The notes: generated from the sequence alone by a model not told the origin. Positions 25,402 to 34,518 are shown, counted from the first letter of the stretch. The stretch: DNA of 64,000 nt from Faecalicatena_A orotica (GCF_040545875.1 NZ_JBEPMR010000005.1); one strand, 5' to 3'. Program-made: numbers and translations.

Positions 25402-25430
25402 ATAATAGCACACAACTTTCCAAATTGCAA
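25402..25430 (-). promoter_or_regulatory. Promoter of the T-box/aspS operon
   Basis: Minus strand TTGCAA, 17 bp, TATTAT, directly after the stop of the upstream S41 gene. Confidence 0.65.
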
Positions 25431-25438
25431 GAGGAAAT

Positions 25439-26647
25439 TTATTCCCCCTTAATAACTTCCAGAGCCTTATCAAGCTGGTTATCTGCTTCTTTATTGTTTT
25501 CATCGGCCGTAAATTTTACTTCTACATCGGGTGTAATCCCTTTTTTATGAATGTTTCTGCCGTTTGGTGTGAAGTATTCTGAAATCGTTACCTTCAGGCA
25601 GGTTCCGTCCCCGAGGTCAAAGAGCTGCTGTACAATTCCTTTTCCATAAGTGGTGACGCCTACTATCTGCCCTGTTCCGTAATCCTGCACGGCTCCGGCG
25701 AATATTTCGGCTGCACTCGCACTATACTGGTTTACCAGAACAGCAAGCGGTTTCTTAAATTCGTGGTCTTCTTCGTTTGAATACTCGGTTGTATTACCGT
25801 ACTTATCTTTCGTGGATACAATCATTCCCTTTGGCAGTATCAGTTTCAACATATCCACGGCAGTATCCAGATTCCCTCCGGGATTAGAACGAAGGTCAAT
25901 CACAAGTCCGGTCATGCCCTGATTCTCCAGATCAGCCAGAGCATTCTTAAACTGCTCGTAAGTAACCGTATCAAACTCGGTCACACGGATATATCCGGTA
26001 CCGCCGTCCTTCATTTCATACTCTACAGTCTGTGCTTCCACTACGCCGCGTATCGCTTTGCATTCTACCTTTTCCAGCTTATCCCCGCGGTAAACGTGCA
26101 GTGTCACACCGGTTCCTTCGTCCCCCTTGATCCACGACACAATTTCTGTCAGGTCCTCATCCGCAATCTCGTGGTCATCTACCTGATACAGAATGTCACC
26201 GTCTTCCAGTCCGGCCTTCTCCGCCGGCGAATCTTTGTATACATTTACAATTGTGACCAGACCAGTAGTAAGATCCTTTGTCAGGACGGCTCCCACTCCT
26301 GAATACTCACCCGTTGTCGATTCCATCAGGTCTTTTGTCTGTTCCTCGTTGTAATACACGGTATAGGGGTCGCCAAGGCCGCTTACATAACCGCTGTAAA
26401 TGCCGTCCTGAAGAGCCTTTGTATCAATATCATCGGAATACAGATAGTTTTTATCAATCAGCTCTCCCAGCTGTTTTAATTTCTCATCTGTTGCACTGTC
26501 TGACTCCGCTTTTACGGCTGCCGAACCCGGGGACTGGGTCCTGTCACTCACAAACCTCCATGCACAGCCGCCCATTGTAACGATTAATAGCATAATGAGG
26601 GCGCCATACAGCGCCCCCTTTATAAAACTTTTATTACGATTCTCCAT
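25439..26647 (-). CDS. S41 family C-terminal processing peptidase (CtpA-like)
   Basis: 402 residues. N-terminal membrane anchor or signal (about 10-30, with a Cys28 that might be lipidated), PDZ domain (about 110-200: SGVGAVLT...SPAEKAGLEDGD), then the S41 core. The catalytic Ser311 is in SASAAEIFAGAV and the general-base Lys336 in TYGKGIVQ. LVIDLRSNPGGNL is the conserved strand. It lies downstream of ftsEX and the M23 hydrolase, as is common in Firmicutes, and probably trims or degrades exported proteins at the division site. Weak ribosome site. Confidence 0.93.
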   Translation of the reverse strand: MENRNKSFIKGALYGALIMLLIVTMGGCAWRFVSDRTQSPGSAAVKAESDSATDEKLKQLGELIDKNYLYSDDIDTKALQDGIYSGYVSGLGDPYTVYYNEEQTKDLMESTTGEYSGVGAVLTKDLTTGLVTIVNVYKDSPAEKAGLEDGDILYQVDDHEIADEDLTEIVSWIKGDEGTGVTLHVYRGDKLEKVECKAIRGVVEAQTVEYEMKDGGTGYIRVTEFDTVTYEQFKNALADLENQGMTGLVIDLRSNPGGNLDTAVDMLKLILPKGMIVSTKDKYGNTTEYSNEEDHEFKKPLAVLVNQYSASAAEIFAGAVQDYGTGQIVGVTTYGKGIVQQLFDLGDGTCLKVTISEYFTPNGRNIHKKGITPDVEVKFTADENNKEADNQLDKALEVIKGE

Positions 26648-26724
26648 ATTCTATGTCCAATCTTCGAGATTTTCATATACGAAAGCCCATTGGCTTTCCT
26701 TCCTCTGCGGATACCCGTAATCTC

Positions 26725-27861
26725 TTACAGATACCCCTGCGGATCAACTGCCACATCATTCAGTTCCACCTGAAAATGCAGATGTGCCCCGAATGAATTT
26801 CCAGTATTTCCTACGTATCCGATCTGCTGTCCTTTGGATACTGTCTGTCCTGCTGAAACAGCAAGAGCTGAGTGGTGCATATACTTTGTTACCAGTCCGT
26901 TTCCATGATTGATAACAACCCAGTTCCCGGCGCTGTCGCTCCAGCCTGCAATGACAACATAGCCGTCCGCCGCTGCATATGTAGGGGTTCCTTCTCCGGC
27001 TGCCAAATCCAGCCCCTTATGGAAAGCTCCGTCAAAATCTCTGTATCCAAATGTACTGGATATCGATGAGCCGGGGCAGGGATTCGTAAACTGTCCGCTT
27101 CCGCTGATTACCGGCGTACTGCTAGGTGGTGCGTAGCTTCCGCCCCCACCGCTGTTATTCGCCGCGGCCCTTGCCGCCTCCTGCTGCTGAATCTGCTTCT
27201 GGCGCTCCTCCTCGGCCTGCTTGATCAATTCATCAAGCTTCGCCGCGTTCTCCCCGATCTGCTTATCCAGACTGGAGATCTGAACCTTCTTATCCTCCAA
27301 AAGTGTCTGAACTTCATTCTGCTTCGCGATCAGGTCATCCTGCAGTCCCTTCAGCTCTGTATATTCACTCTGAAGTGCCTCTTCTTTAGCCTCTACATCT
27401 TTTACAACATCCTGAAACTCAACGAGCATCTCTCTATCATATGCAGATATCTGAGAAACATACTCCGCCTTATTTAAAAAATCACCAATATTATCACTTT
27501 CTATCAAGATTTCAATCAACTGGGAATTACCGTTCTCATACATAAACTTGATACGCTTCTTCATGCTTTCGTATTGGTTGTTCTCATCAACCTTAGCCTG
27601 CACAAGCTCTTCTTCTGCCTGCTCGATCTCAGCCTGCTTCTTTTCCAGTTTTTCCCTCATCTTATCCATGTCACTGATGACTGCATTCAGCTGTGCGGCA
27701 AGTGCTTCTTTTTCTTTTTCCGCCGCATTCTTCTTGTCTTCCAGCTCCTGTGCCTTCTTCTTTGCCTCATCGACTGTCTCGGCATTCACATTCAAAGCCA
27801 TGCCAAAACAAAGGACAATCACCAGTACCGCGCTTATTATACTCCTCTTTCGTCTGTTCAT
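26725..27861 (-). CDS. Murein hydrolase activator / M23 peptidase with coiled coil (EnvC/PcsB-like)
   Basis: 378 residues. Cleavable signal peptide (about 1-27, ALNVNA-E), long coiled coil (about 30-230), Gly/Pro/Ser linker, then a LytM/M23 domain. Zinc ligands are visible: His281 and Asp285 in HKGLD and the H-x-H pair His360/His362 in GAHLHF. It is the expected partner of FtsEX, which sits immediately upstream in the operon, for septal peptidoglycan cleavage. Ribosome site GGGGGAG. Confidence 0.93.
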   Translation of the reverse strand: MNRRKRSIISAVLVIVLCFGMALNVNAETVDEAKKKAQELEDKKNAAEKEKEALAAQLNAVISDMDKMREKLEKKQAEIEQAEEELVQAKVDENNQYESMKKRIKFMYENGNSQLIEILIESDNIGDFLNKAEYVSQISAYDREMLVEFQDVVKDVEAKEEALQSEYTELKGLQDDLIAKQNEVQTLLEDKKVQISSLDKQIGENAAKLDELIKQAEEERQKQIQQQEAARAAANNSGGGGSYAPPSSTPVISGSGQFTNPCPGSSISSTFGYRDFDGAFHKGLDLAAGEGTPTYAAADGYVVIAGWSDSAGNWVVINHGNGLVTKYMHHSALAVSAGQTVSKGQQIGYVGNTGNSFGAHLHFQVELNDVAVDPQGYL

Positions 27862-27870
27862 AGGCTCCCC

Positions 27871-28824
27871 CTATACTTTTAAGTGCTTGCGTACTGTGAA
27901 ATAACTTCCGATAAAACCAATACCAACACCTAATAACAAACCAATCGGAAGCAGGAAACGATATACATACGTTACCGGCAGGAAATTGATAATGTTATTC
28001 AGTATCTGGAACTTCGTCAGTACATACTCTACCGCCTTGCCATACAATCCGTACAGTAATGCCAGCGGTATAACCGCACCAATCAGACCCATGATCAGAC
28101 CTTCAATTACGAACGGTGAGCGGACCACAAAGTCCTTCGCACCAATATATTTCATAATTGCAATCTCTTCCTTGCGGACCGTAATACCCATCGTAACCGT
28201 ATTACTGATCAGGAAGATGGAAACACCAAACAGGATGATGATAATTGCAATGGAAACATATCCGACGAGCACATTCACGCTGGACAATGTATTTGCCACA
28301 ACATCAGACTTGTTGACCTTTCTGACCCCGTCGAGACTCTTTGCAAACTTCACAAGATCCTGCTGTGTCGCCGCAAGAGACTTGCTCCTGACCGAAAGGC
28401 TCTCTTCATCATTATCACCTGTCTTCATATATACTTCATAGTTATCAGATCCGGCCAGCGGGTTATCATTCTTAAAACCGTCCGCCAGTTCTGCATTATC
28501 ACCAAAATAATCATTCTTAAATTTGTCCCATGCATCATCTGCTGAAACAAACTTCACATCTGCAACATCGTCTCTGCTCCTTAACTGCTCCCCGATGTTG
28601 TCGATCTGGTCCTGTGTTGCCTCATCATCAAAAAATACGGTGATGGCCACCCCTTCCTCTGCTGACTTAATAATATGCTGGAAGTTCAGCAGGATGGAGA
28701 AGAACAGACCAAACAGGAAGATACAGGCTGACATCGTTGCGACAGATGCAAGCGAGAACATCTTATTCCTGCCGATATTCTTAACACCTTGTTTTCCTAC
28801 GTATCCTAAAGTACTAATCCTCAT
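27871..28824 (-). CDS. ftsX: Cell division permease-like protein FtsX
   Basis: 317 residues. Four membrane segments: one near 20-45, an extracytoplasmic loop with the FtsX ECD (AITVFFDDEATQDQIDNI), then three segments from about 185. The start at 28824 (GGTGGG upstream) overlaps ftsE by 11 bp; a longer frame starting at 28851 has no ribosome site. With FtsE it forms the ABC-type complex that transmits energy to the M23 hydrolase. Confidence 0.95.
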   Translation of the reverse strand: MRISTLGYVGKQGVKNIGRNKMFSLASVATMSACIFLFGLFFSILLNFQHIIKSAEEGVAITVFFDDEATQDQIDNIGEQLRSRDDVADVKFVSADDAWDKFKNDYFGDNAELADGFKNDNPLAGSDNYEVYMKTGDNDEESLSVRSKSLAATQQDLVKFAKSLDGVRKVNKSDVVANTLSSVNVLVGYVSIAIIIILFGVSIFLISNTVTMGITVRKEEIAIMKYIGAKDFVVRSPFVIEGLIMGLIGAVIPLALLYGLYGKAVEYVLTKFQILNNIINFLPVTYVYRFLLPIGLLLGVGIGFIGSYFTVRKHLKV

Positions 28825-29500
28825 CGAAATACCCACCTTTTTGTTCATCACTGACGATAACGCCCTGTTTCATCGTTATGACGCGCTCGTTCATCTCGTT
28901 TACGATTTCCTGGTTGTGAGTAACAACCAAAACAGTTGTCCCTCTCTCATTCGCCTCTTTCAACAGACTCATGATCTCCCATGAATTTGTTGGATCCAGG
29001 TTACCAGTCGGCTCGTCGGCCAACAAAATAGCAGGTTCATTTACAATTGCCCTTGCAATTGCTACACGCTGCTGCTCTCCCCCTGACAGCTCCTTCGGGA
29101 ATGACTTATACTTCTGTGCCAGTCCCACAAGTGAAAGTGCCGCCGGCACCTTCCTTTTGATCACACGCGTAGGTGTCTCTGTAACACGCAGTGCAAATGC
29201 AATGTTCTCATAAATATTACGGTCTTTCAACAGACGGAAGTCCTGGAAAACGACTCCCAGCCCCCTTCTGTACTTTGCAATGTGACGATGTCTCATCCGG
29301 TTCAGGTTCTGCCCGTTAACGATAATCGTCCCTTCCGTCGGATCCAGTTCTTTCATAATCAGGCGAATCAGAGTTGATTTACCTGAACCGCTGTCTCCCA
29401 CAATGAAAACGAATTCGCCACGCTCAATTTTTACAGACACGCCGTTTAGCGCAGCATTGCCTTTAGAGTACTCCTTCGTTACATTTCTTAATTCAATCAT
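28814..29500 (-). CDS. ftsE: Cell division ATP-binding protein FtsE
   Basis: 228-residue ABC ATPase: Walker A GDSGSGKST, Q-loop VVFQDFRLL, signature LSGGEQQRVAIARA, Walker B ILLADEPTGNLD, H-loop VVTHN. First of the ftsE-ftsX-M23-S41 cluster. The C-terminal tail (SDEQKGGYFDED) overlaps the ftsX start. Confidence 0.96.
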   Translation of the reverse strand: MIELRNVTKEYSKGNAALNGVSVKIERGEFVFIVGDSGSGKSTLIRLIMKELDPTEGTIIVNGQNLNRMRHRHIAKYRRGLGVVFQDFRLLKDRNIYENIAFALRVTETPTRVIKRKVPAALSLVGLAQKYKSFPKELSGGEQQRVAIARAIVNEPAILLADEPTGNLDPTNSWEIMSLLKEANERGTTVLVVTHNQEIVNEMNERVITMKQGVIVSDEQKGGYFDED

Positions 29501-29581
29501 ATGTTCCTCCTAATTATTCATACTCCGTGTATATCATCCCAAGCGGTCCCCATGCGTCCCGCCCCTCTTATCTGATAGATT

Positions 29582-30673
29582 CTAGTATTCCAATGATTCC
29601 ATATACTTCATGTACTTCACTACCATAAGGGCAATCTTGAACGTGATCGCATCCTCAAAGACACGAAGGTCAAGGCCTGTGCTCTTCTGCAGCTTATCAA
29701 GCCGGTATACCAGAGTATTTCTGTGAATATACAGCTGTCTTGACGTTTCTGATACATTCAGGCTATTCTCAAAGAACTTATTGATAGTCGTCAATGTCTC
29801 CTCATCAAAATCGTCCGGAGATTTCCCCTCGAATATCTCCTTGATAAACATCTTGCAAAGCGGAATCGGAAGCTGGTAGATCAGTCTGCCGATACCGAGC
29901 GTGCTGTATGCCACTATGTCTTTCTCATCGAAGAAGATCTTGCCTACATCCAGTGCAAGCTTTGCCTCTTTGTAAGACTTGGAAACTTCCTTGATATCGC
30001 TGACGATGGTTCCATATGCAATATGGATATGTTCTTCATCACTCTCATCCCTCAGTGTATCAAGCATATCTTTTGCCATCTTCTCAAGTTCCCTGCCGCC
30101 GTCTTTGTCAGAAAGTTCCTTTACGACAATAATATTCTTCTCGTCAACAGCTGTAATAAAGTCCTTGGACTTTCCTCCGAGAAGGTTCCTTACATTGTCG
30201 AGTGCCACGCTGTCTTTTTCATGAGATGTCTCAATAATAAAGATAACACGTTTTACTTCTGTGTCAATATGTAATTTTTTGGCCCTGTTATAAATGTCCA
30301 CCAACAGAAGGTTATCCAGAAGAAGATTTTTAATAAAGTTATCTTTGTCAAACCTCTCCTTATAAGCAACTAACAGGCTCTGAACCTGAAATGCTGCAAT
30401 CTTGCCGACCATGTATACTTCTTCGCTCTCACCGCCGGCAAGCAGTACATACTCTAACTGCTGCTCGTCAAAAATCTTAAAAAACTGGCATCCCTGAATC
30501 ACCTGGCTGTCAGCAGGAGATTCTACAAAAGATAAGACAGCACTCTCATATTCCTTCGAATCATCAAATGTAGTGGCAAGCGCCTTCCCTTCCGTATCCA
30601 GAACACAGAAATCAATTCTGGAAATCCCTTTAAGGCCTTCAATCGTGTTTTGAAGTATTTGATTTGAAATCAT
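29582..30673 (-). CDS. CdaR/PucR-type transcriptional regulator
   Basis: 363 residues. An N-terminal ligand-binding region (CDLTEG: FCVLDTEGKALATT), a middle GGDEF-like domain remnant (about 130-260) and a C-terminal PucR HTH (LNVSETSRQLYIHRNTLVYRLDKL) define the CdaR/PucR class. Its ligand is unknown. Only 81 bp separate it from ftsE on the same strand, so read-through into ftsEX is possible. Ribosome site GGAGGAG. Confidence 0.87.
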   Translation of the reverse strand: MISNQILQNTIEGLKGISRIDFCVLDTEGKALATTFDDSKEYESAVLSFVESPADSQVIQGCQFFKIFDEQQLEYVLLAGGESEEVYMVGKIAAFQVQSLLVAYKERFDKDNFIKNLLLDNLLLVDIYNRAKKLHIDTEVKRVIFIIETSHEKDSVALDNVRNLLGGKSKDFITAVDEKNIIVVKELSDKDGGRELEKMAKDMLDTLRDESDEEHIHIAYGTIVSDIKEVSKSYKEAKLALDVGKIFFDEKDIVAYSTLGIGRLIYQLPIPLCKMFIKEIFEGKSPDDFDEETLTTINKFFENSLNVSETSRQLYIHRNTLVYRLDKLQKSTGLDLRVFEDAITFKIALMVVKYMKYMESLEY

Positions 30674-30945
30674 ACTTTATCTCCTCCGCTCATTCTCATG
30701 TGCATTTTTCACAAAGTTTTAGTTCCCGTAAGATTGAGAACGCACATATATAAATTATATATTAATGCATAACGTCAAAAAAATAAAGAGGAAATCCACC
30801 TTTTTTATGCATTTCCTCATATATTTTACAAAAAATTCATATTTTCGAAACTATACATAGTTCACAAAATTATTCTTCGTTCAAAAATGCTTCCATAATT
30901 TTCCGGGGCCGCCGGAGAGTCCGGGCTGCTTTTTAACAGTAACTT
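30674..30945. other. Intergenic region upstream of the CdaR-type gene
   Basis: 272 bp, AT-rich. It holds a terminator (next entry) for the WecG-like gene and, on the minus strand, TTGACG followed by AT-rich sequence (TTATGCATTAATATATAATTT), the likely promoter of the regulator though the -10 register is ambiguous. A GC-rich patch (30897-30930) can fold as CCGGA-CTC-TCCGG but has no T-tract. Confidence 0.5.
30775..30818 (-). terminator. Terminator after the WecG-like gene
   Basis: Minus strand 8-bp stem GAGGAAAT / ATTTCCTC with a 15-nt loop, followed by TTTATTTTTTTGAC. It is immediately upstream of the TTGACG box. Confidence 0.65.
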
Positions 30946-31617
30946 TTAATTCTCTTTCTTTTCTTTTTCCACCCTGTAGCGGAATATCTTTTTGATAAAA
31001 AACCGGCGTACCCTGCCCGTCTGTCTCTCGCCGTAATTGCGGACAAGTGTCTGGCCACACCCCAGCCACACTCTGGCATTGAGCAAAGCACTGTTATTTA
31101 CAATGAACTCTTCCTGAAGCGGTGACGGCAGCACGGAAAATATACAGTCCGTCTCCGCGCCGTTCACTTCATTGATCACTTCTTCCTTTGATTTTCCTTC
31201 AGCATCCAGGATGCCGGTTCCAACGACTATGATTCCTTTATTATACTTCTCAAGGGCCTCTCTGAGTTTCTCAAGCTCCTGTTCTGAACCTGCAACCAGA
31301 AATATCCGCTTCCTGTTCCTCTGGAGATAACGGAGGAACATCTTTAAAAACATTTTATTTGTAACATCTTTCAATAAACTTTTATCCAGTATCTCAGCGG
31401 CTTCCAGGATTTCTTTTTCACCTGGGAGCACGAGGTCTATCTCTTTCGTCTCTTCTTTCCATTCAGGGCTGTCCTGTCCCTGCATGAGCATATCCAATGT
31501 AACAATTTCTATCGTATTGATGGACTCACTCTGCATGTACTCAACGGCCGCCTTCATGGCAGCCTTTGCTGTGAAGCCGTCAATCTCCACATCAAAGATA
31601 TTAATCCTCTTTTCCAT
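30946..31617 (-). CDS. WecG/TagA/CpsF-like protein, probably divergent
   Basis: 223 residues resembling the WecB/TagA/CpsF glycosyltransferase fold. It begins INIFDVEIDGFTAKAAMKAA, then TIEIVTLDMLMQG. The late motif VLPSPLQEEFI stands where the family has G-x-G-x-P-x-Q-E. The usual catalytic P-D-G motif reads LPGEKEI, so the key Asp seems lost; activity is doubtful. The C-terminus is very basic (RRFFIKKIFRYR), consistent with membrane association as in TagA. Ribosome site AGGTGA. Confidence 0.68.
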   Translation of the reverse strand: MEKRINIFDVEIDGFTAKAAMKAAVEYMQSESINTIEIVTLDMLMQGQDSPEWKEETKEIDLVLPGEKEILEAAEILDKSLLKDVTNKMFLKMFLRYLQRNRKRIFLVAGSEQELEKLREALEKYNKGIIVVGTGILDAEGKSKEEVINEVNGAETDCIFSVLPSPLQEEFIVNNSALLNARVWLGCGQTLVRNYGERQTGRVRRFFIKKIFRYRVEKEKKEN

Positions 31618-31677
31618 TCACATCACCTATGCTTCTTCTCCCCAGTCGTACAATTGTATCAAAAAATCATAGTTTTT

Positions 31678-31863
31678 TCAACTCTTTCGTTTTCTTTTCG
31701 TAATGAGGCCTCCGATCCTGCCTGTTTCTTTTGAGGATAATGAACGCCATCCTTCCGCCATCACTTTATCAAGAAGCCCTAATTCTTCGGCTATTTCGTA
31801 CTTTACTTTTTCATCCGGTTCCAGATTTTTCAAGTCTATTGGTTTTTCTTTTTTTGCTGACAT
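31678..31863 (-). CDS. Small acid-soluble spore protein, alpha/beta type (SspF-like)
   Basis: 61 residues. YEIAEELGLLDKV contains the (E)-I-A-E germination-protease recognition sequence, and GWRSLSSKETGRIGGLITKR matches the second conserved DNA-binding half (G-W-x-x-L-x-x-K-E-x-G-x-I-G-G). It binds and protects spore DNA. It is direct evidence that the organism makes spores. Expected to be expressed in the forespore under sigma-G; that promoter was not identified. Confidence 0.88.
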   Translation of the reverse strand: MSAKKEKPIDLKNLEPDEKVKYEIAEELGLLDKVMAEGWRSLSSKETGRIGGLITKRKRKS

Positions 31864-31951
31864 ATTTTTTTACCTACCTTTCTTGTTTGGTAGGAGTATT
31901 GCCTGTATGCCGGAAGACATTCAAAGAAGGTGCAGAAAAAATGATAGAATG

Positions 31952-31999
31952 CATAAAAACCGCCGCGGAACCGTTTGCTTCCCGCGGCGGATTTTTATG
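31952..31999 (-). terminator. Terminator of the PadR-PspC operon
   Basis: Stem CGCCGCGG / CCGCGGCG, extended by CATAAAAA / TTTTTATG on the outside, with a 13-nt loop. The T-tract on the minus strand suits termination of the pspC end; the plus strand also has one. Confidence 0.8.
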
Positions 32000-32075
32000 T
32001 TTCATATCCTGATATTATACTGTGCCGTTTACCGTAGTCCATCTGGCACAGCGCCTGTTTTCAAGATGCTTTGTA

Positions 32076-32264
32076 TTAAACCGGCTCATCCGGAATGATG
32101 ATAGCGGCTATAAAATACGCCACAATCCCTGACCCTGTACAGCCCAGCAGGACTAACAACAGACGTACCAGAGTTGCGTCAATATTGAAGTACTCCCCTA
32201 CGCCTCCACATACTCCACAAATCATGCGGTTGCTTCTTGAACGGTATAATTTTTTCTGTGACAT
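32076..32264 (-). CDS. PspC domain protein
   Basis: 62-residue membrane protein that is a bare PspC domain: KLYRSRSNRMICGVCGGVGEYFNIDATLVR followed by one hydrophobic stretch (VAYFIAAIIIP). In other bacteria PspC senses envelope stress. It is the last gene of the PadR-DUF1700-DUF4097-PspC operon. Ribosome site GAGGAGG. Confidence 0.93.
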   Translation of the reverse strand: MSQKKLYRSRSNRMICGVCGGVGEYFNIDATLVRLLLVLLGCTGSGIVAYFIAAIIIPDEPV

Positions 32265-32333
32265 AATGATTCCTCCTCTATTATTGATACTAAATGTGAT
32301 TGGTTCTCCCGTAACTGCAAAGGACAGGGGACT

Positions 32334-33248
32334 TTATAATGATGCTCCGAAGGATACTTCTATTTCTCCTATACCGCAGTCTATCTCCATTTTTTTGCCG
32401 GTGCCATTGTCTATATGGCGCTTATTGCTCAGACCGGTGTAGCTGTCATTTCCCACTTTCAACTGGCCTATACCACAGTCTAATTCATAATCATAATCGT
32501 TTTGACCGTCTGTCAGGGCGAGTTCTATACGGCCTACCCCGCACTCAATTTCTGAATTGCGTGTTACGGTCCCAGATAATTTTGCCTCACCGGCACCACA
32601 GTCAACATTGAGATCCTTTACTTCAAACTGCTTCACAACTGCCCTGCCTGCCGACACATTGAGATCCAGGCACCCGGCATTTATACTTTCTATTGAAAGC
32701 TGGCCCGCGCCTACTTCCAGCGATACATCTTCCAGGGCCCTGTCCTTCGGAACCTGAATGACCATTGTCCCTGCATCTTTTATGCTGATTTTTTTCCATA
32801 GGTTATGAGTTGTTTGATCTTCTATTTTCAATTCACCGTCTTCCTGTTCCAGAATCAGGCGGTCTTTCAGCTTTTCATTTACATCACTTGTGTCTACTAT
32901 GACTGAATCACCACTGCCTTCCTTGACAACTACCTGCATGTAACTGAGCTCCAGATCAATTTCTCTGATTCCCTGAAAGTTATGCACATCCTGTCCAGAC
33001 GCTGACACATGCGATTCTCCATCGTAATAGTCCTCATGGTCTTCCATGTCATAATGATCGTAATCGTCGTAATCTTCCCAATTATTATGGTACCATAAAA
33101 CTCCGTGTCTGTAGTATTCCTCTGTTCCGTAGGCACTGCGGACTTCCGACAGCGTAGCCCCCATAATAGTGCCTGCAATACATAATACGATGCCTGCGCC
33201 TAAAACAGATATACACACAATCCAGAAAATCTTCCATCCTTTTTTCAT
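32334..33248 (-). CDS. DUF4097 family beta-strand repeat protein (putative adhesin-like)
   Basis: 304 residues. One N-terminal membrane segment (about 6-27), an Asp/His/Tyr-rich stretch (about 45-80), then a right-handed beta-repeat domain with repeating G-x-G/C-G-I/V-G-x-x motifs (LEVGAGQLSIES, VDCGAGEAKLSG, IECGVGRIELAL, LDCGIGQLKVGN, IDCGIGEIEVSF). Family function is unresolved; it occurs with PadR and DUF1700 genes in envelope-stress type operons. Confidence 0.88.
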   Translation of the reverse strand: MKKGWKIFWIVCISVLGAGIVLCIAGTIMGATLSEVRSAYGTEEYYRHGVLWYHNNWEDYDDYDHYDMEDHEDYYDGESHVSASGQDVHNFQGIREIDLELSYMQVVVKEGSGDSVIVDTSDVNEKLKDRLILEQEDGELKIEDQTTHNLWKKISIKDAGTMVIQVPKDRALEDVSLEVGAGQLSIESINAGCLDLNVSAGRAVVKQFEVKDLNVDCGAGEAKLSGTVTRNSEIECGVGRIELALTDGQNDYDYELDCGIGQLKVGNDSYTGLSNKRHIDNGTGKKMEIDCGIGEIEVSFGASL

Positions 33249-33251
33249 TGG

Positions 33252-34031
33252 TTATGACACCGCCTTTCTGTGGAACGGCCATCTGCAGATATTCACAATG
33301 CATCTGAAAATTGCCGGGTATACTATAAAGCAGAGTCTGACCGACGCTACAACGGCAATCAGGCCCAGAATAAAGATGATTAATCCTGATCCGCTTGTCA
33401 AAAGTGCAACCGGAAGTGCAGCAATTATCTTGGTCAGGCCCAGAATAAAGATGAAAAGTCCCGCTCCCATCAATACCAGGGCACCTATAACTAATCCGGC
33501 GAACAGTCCAAACGAGGCACATACAAGTCCGATGCAGATTCCCACGATACCGAGCAGGATCGGCCATCCTACAGGGATAACCGCCAGAGCGATCAGGATA
33601 ATCAGAACAATTTTTAACGTCTTGCTTGTTCTGGGCCCTTCTTTGTATTCTTCCCCGTTCTTATATGAATCACTGCCGTAGCCCTGCTTTCCATATGACT
33701 GGCCGCCGTCTGTACTGTGGTAGGTATAGCCGCCCTCTGCCCTCTTATAACGGTTCGGCCTCGGTACCGGGTTGTTTTTCTGGTCAAATCTGGAATCTGA
33801 GTATCCATGTTCCGTAAATTCACCGCTGTCACTGTTATCACCCTTTAAATCAGCTTTGATCATCGCAGCTACCTGCTCCGGGCTTCCTAGTTCTTTTATC
33901 ACCTGTGCCTCATTCTCTTCCCCGGCATCTTCAAAGTAATCCGTATAAAACTGAAGAGCCTCACTTCTCTCCTCCGCCGGAATTACTGCCAGCAATGCCT
34001 CAAGCCTATCCATAAATTCTTTTCGACTCAT
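33252..34031 (-). CDS. DUF1700 family membrane protein
   Basis: 259 residues. The cytoplasmic N-terminal DUF1700 domain (MSRKEFMDRLEALLAVIPAE... ELGSPEQVAAMI) is followed by a polar Gly/Tyr/Ser linker and four to five membrane segments with conspicuous Gly-Leu-Ile repeats. Its ATG overlaps the padR stop by 4 bp. In relatives this domain works as the membrane partner in a PadR-controlled envelope-stress response. Confidence 0.9.
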   Translation of the reverse strand: MSRKEFMDRLEALLAVIPAEERSEALQFYTDYFEDAGEENEAQVIKELGSPEQVAAMIKADLKGDNSDSGEFTEHGYSDSRFDQKNNPVPRPNRYKRAEGGYTYHSTDGGQSYGKQGYGSDSYKNGEEYKEGPRTSKTLKIVLIILIALAVIPVGWPILLGIVGICIGLVCASFGLFAGLVIGALVLMGAGLFIFILGLTKIIAALPVALLTSGSGLIIFILGLIAVVASVRLCFIVYPAIFRCIVNICRWPFHRKAVS

Positions 34032-34351
34032 GCCGTTACACCTCCCTCAAATATCTCGTTAATCTTGTTCGAATAAGTCTTCCATTCAACTCTGTACAAA
34101 TTCAGCTGTGCCATTCCCTTTTCTGTTACTTTATAGTATCTCCTGTTGCGGCCGTCAAACTGTCTGTCATAAACTTCCAGGCATTCATCCTTCTGAAGAC
34201 GCCTCAGTACGGGATACAGCGTTGATTCCGATACATCAATCGCCCTGCGTACGTCCTGGGTAATTTTATAACCGTAAGTACCTTCACTTTCTCTGGAGAC
34301 AACCGCAAGGACAATTGCATCCAACAGTGCTGCACCGGTGTTAAATACCAT
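34028..34351 (-). CDS. PadR family transcriptional regulator
   Basis: 107-residue winged-helix repressor: LLDAIVLAVVSRESEGTYGYKIT, then VSESTLYPVLRRLQKDECLEVY and RRYYKVTEKGMAQL. It lacks the long C-terminal helix domain, as in the short PadR-s2 type. First gene of the operon, probably autoregulating through the AT-rich dyads in its leader. Ribosome site AAGGGAG. Confidence 0.93.
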   Translation of the reverse strand: MVFNTGAALLDAIVLAVVSRESEGTYGYKITQDVRRAIDVSESTLYPVLRRLQKDECLEVYDRQFDGRNRRYYKVTEKGMAQLNLYRVEWKTYSNKINEIFEGGVTA

Positions 34352-34386
34352 ATAATCACTCCCTTATCATAGTATTATGAATCTTT

Positions 34387-34428
34387 TAATATTATCATGT
34401 GCTTAATATTACGAACTCATTAATATTA
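34387..34428. promoter_or_regulatory. Three TAATATTA palindromes at 17-bp spacing (putative PadR operator)
   Basis: TAATATTA at 34387-34394, 34404-34411 and 34421-34428, each starting exactly 17 bp after the last. They lie between the promoter and the padR start. Confidence 0.55.
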
Positions 34429-34441
34429 TTTATTTTTCTAT

Positions 34442-34470
34442 ATTATATTATGTATAATATCATCTGTCAA
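34442..34470 (-). promoter_or_regulatory. Promoter of the padR operon
   Basis: Minus strand TTGACA, 17 bp, TATAAT: a consensus sigma-A promoter. Such a strong promoter suggests the operon is normally repressed. Confidence 0.88.
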
Positions 34471-34518
34471 TCATTATTATAAACCTTTAGAATATCTTTA
34501 GGAATCTTTGGAAGATTT

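Noticed and set aside
26681..26698. GAAAGCC-CATT-GGCTTTC hairpin between the M23 and S41 genes
   Set aside because: No T-tract on the minus strand and the genes appear to be one operon; kept out as a terminator.
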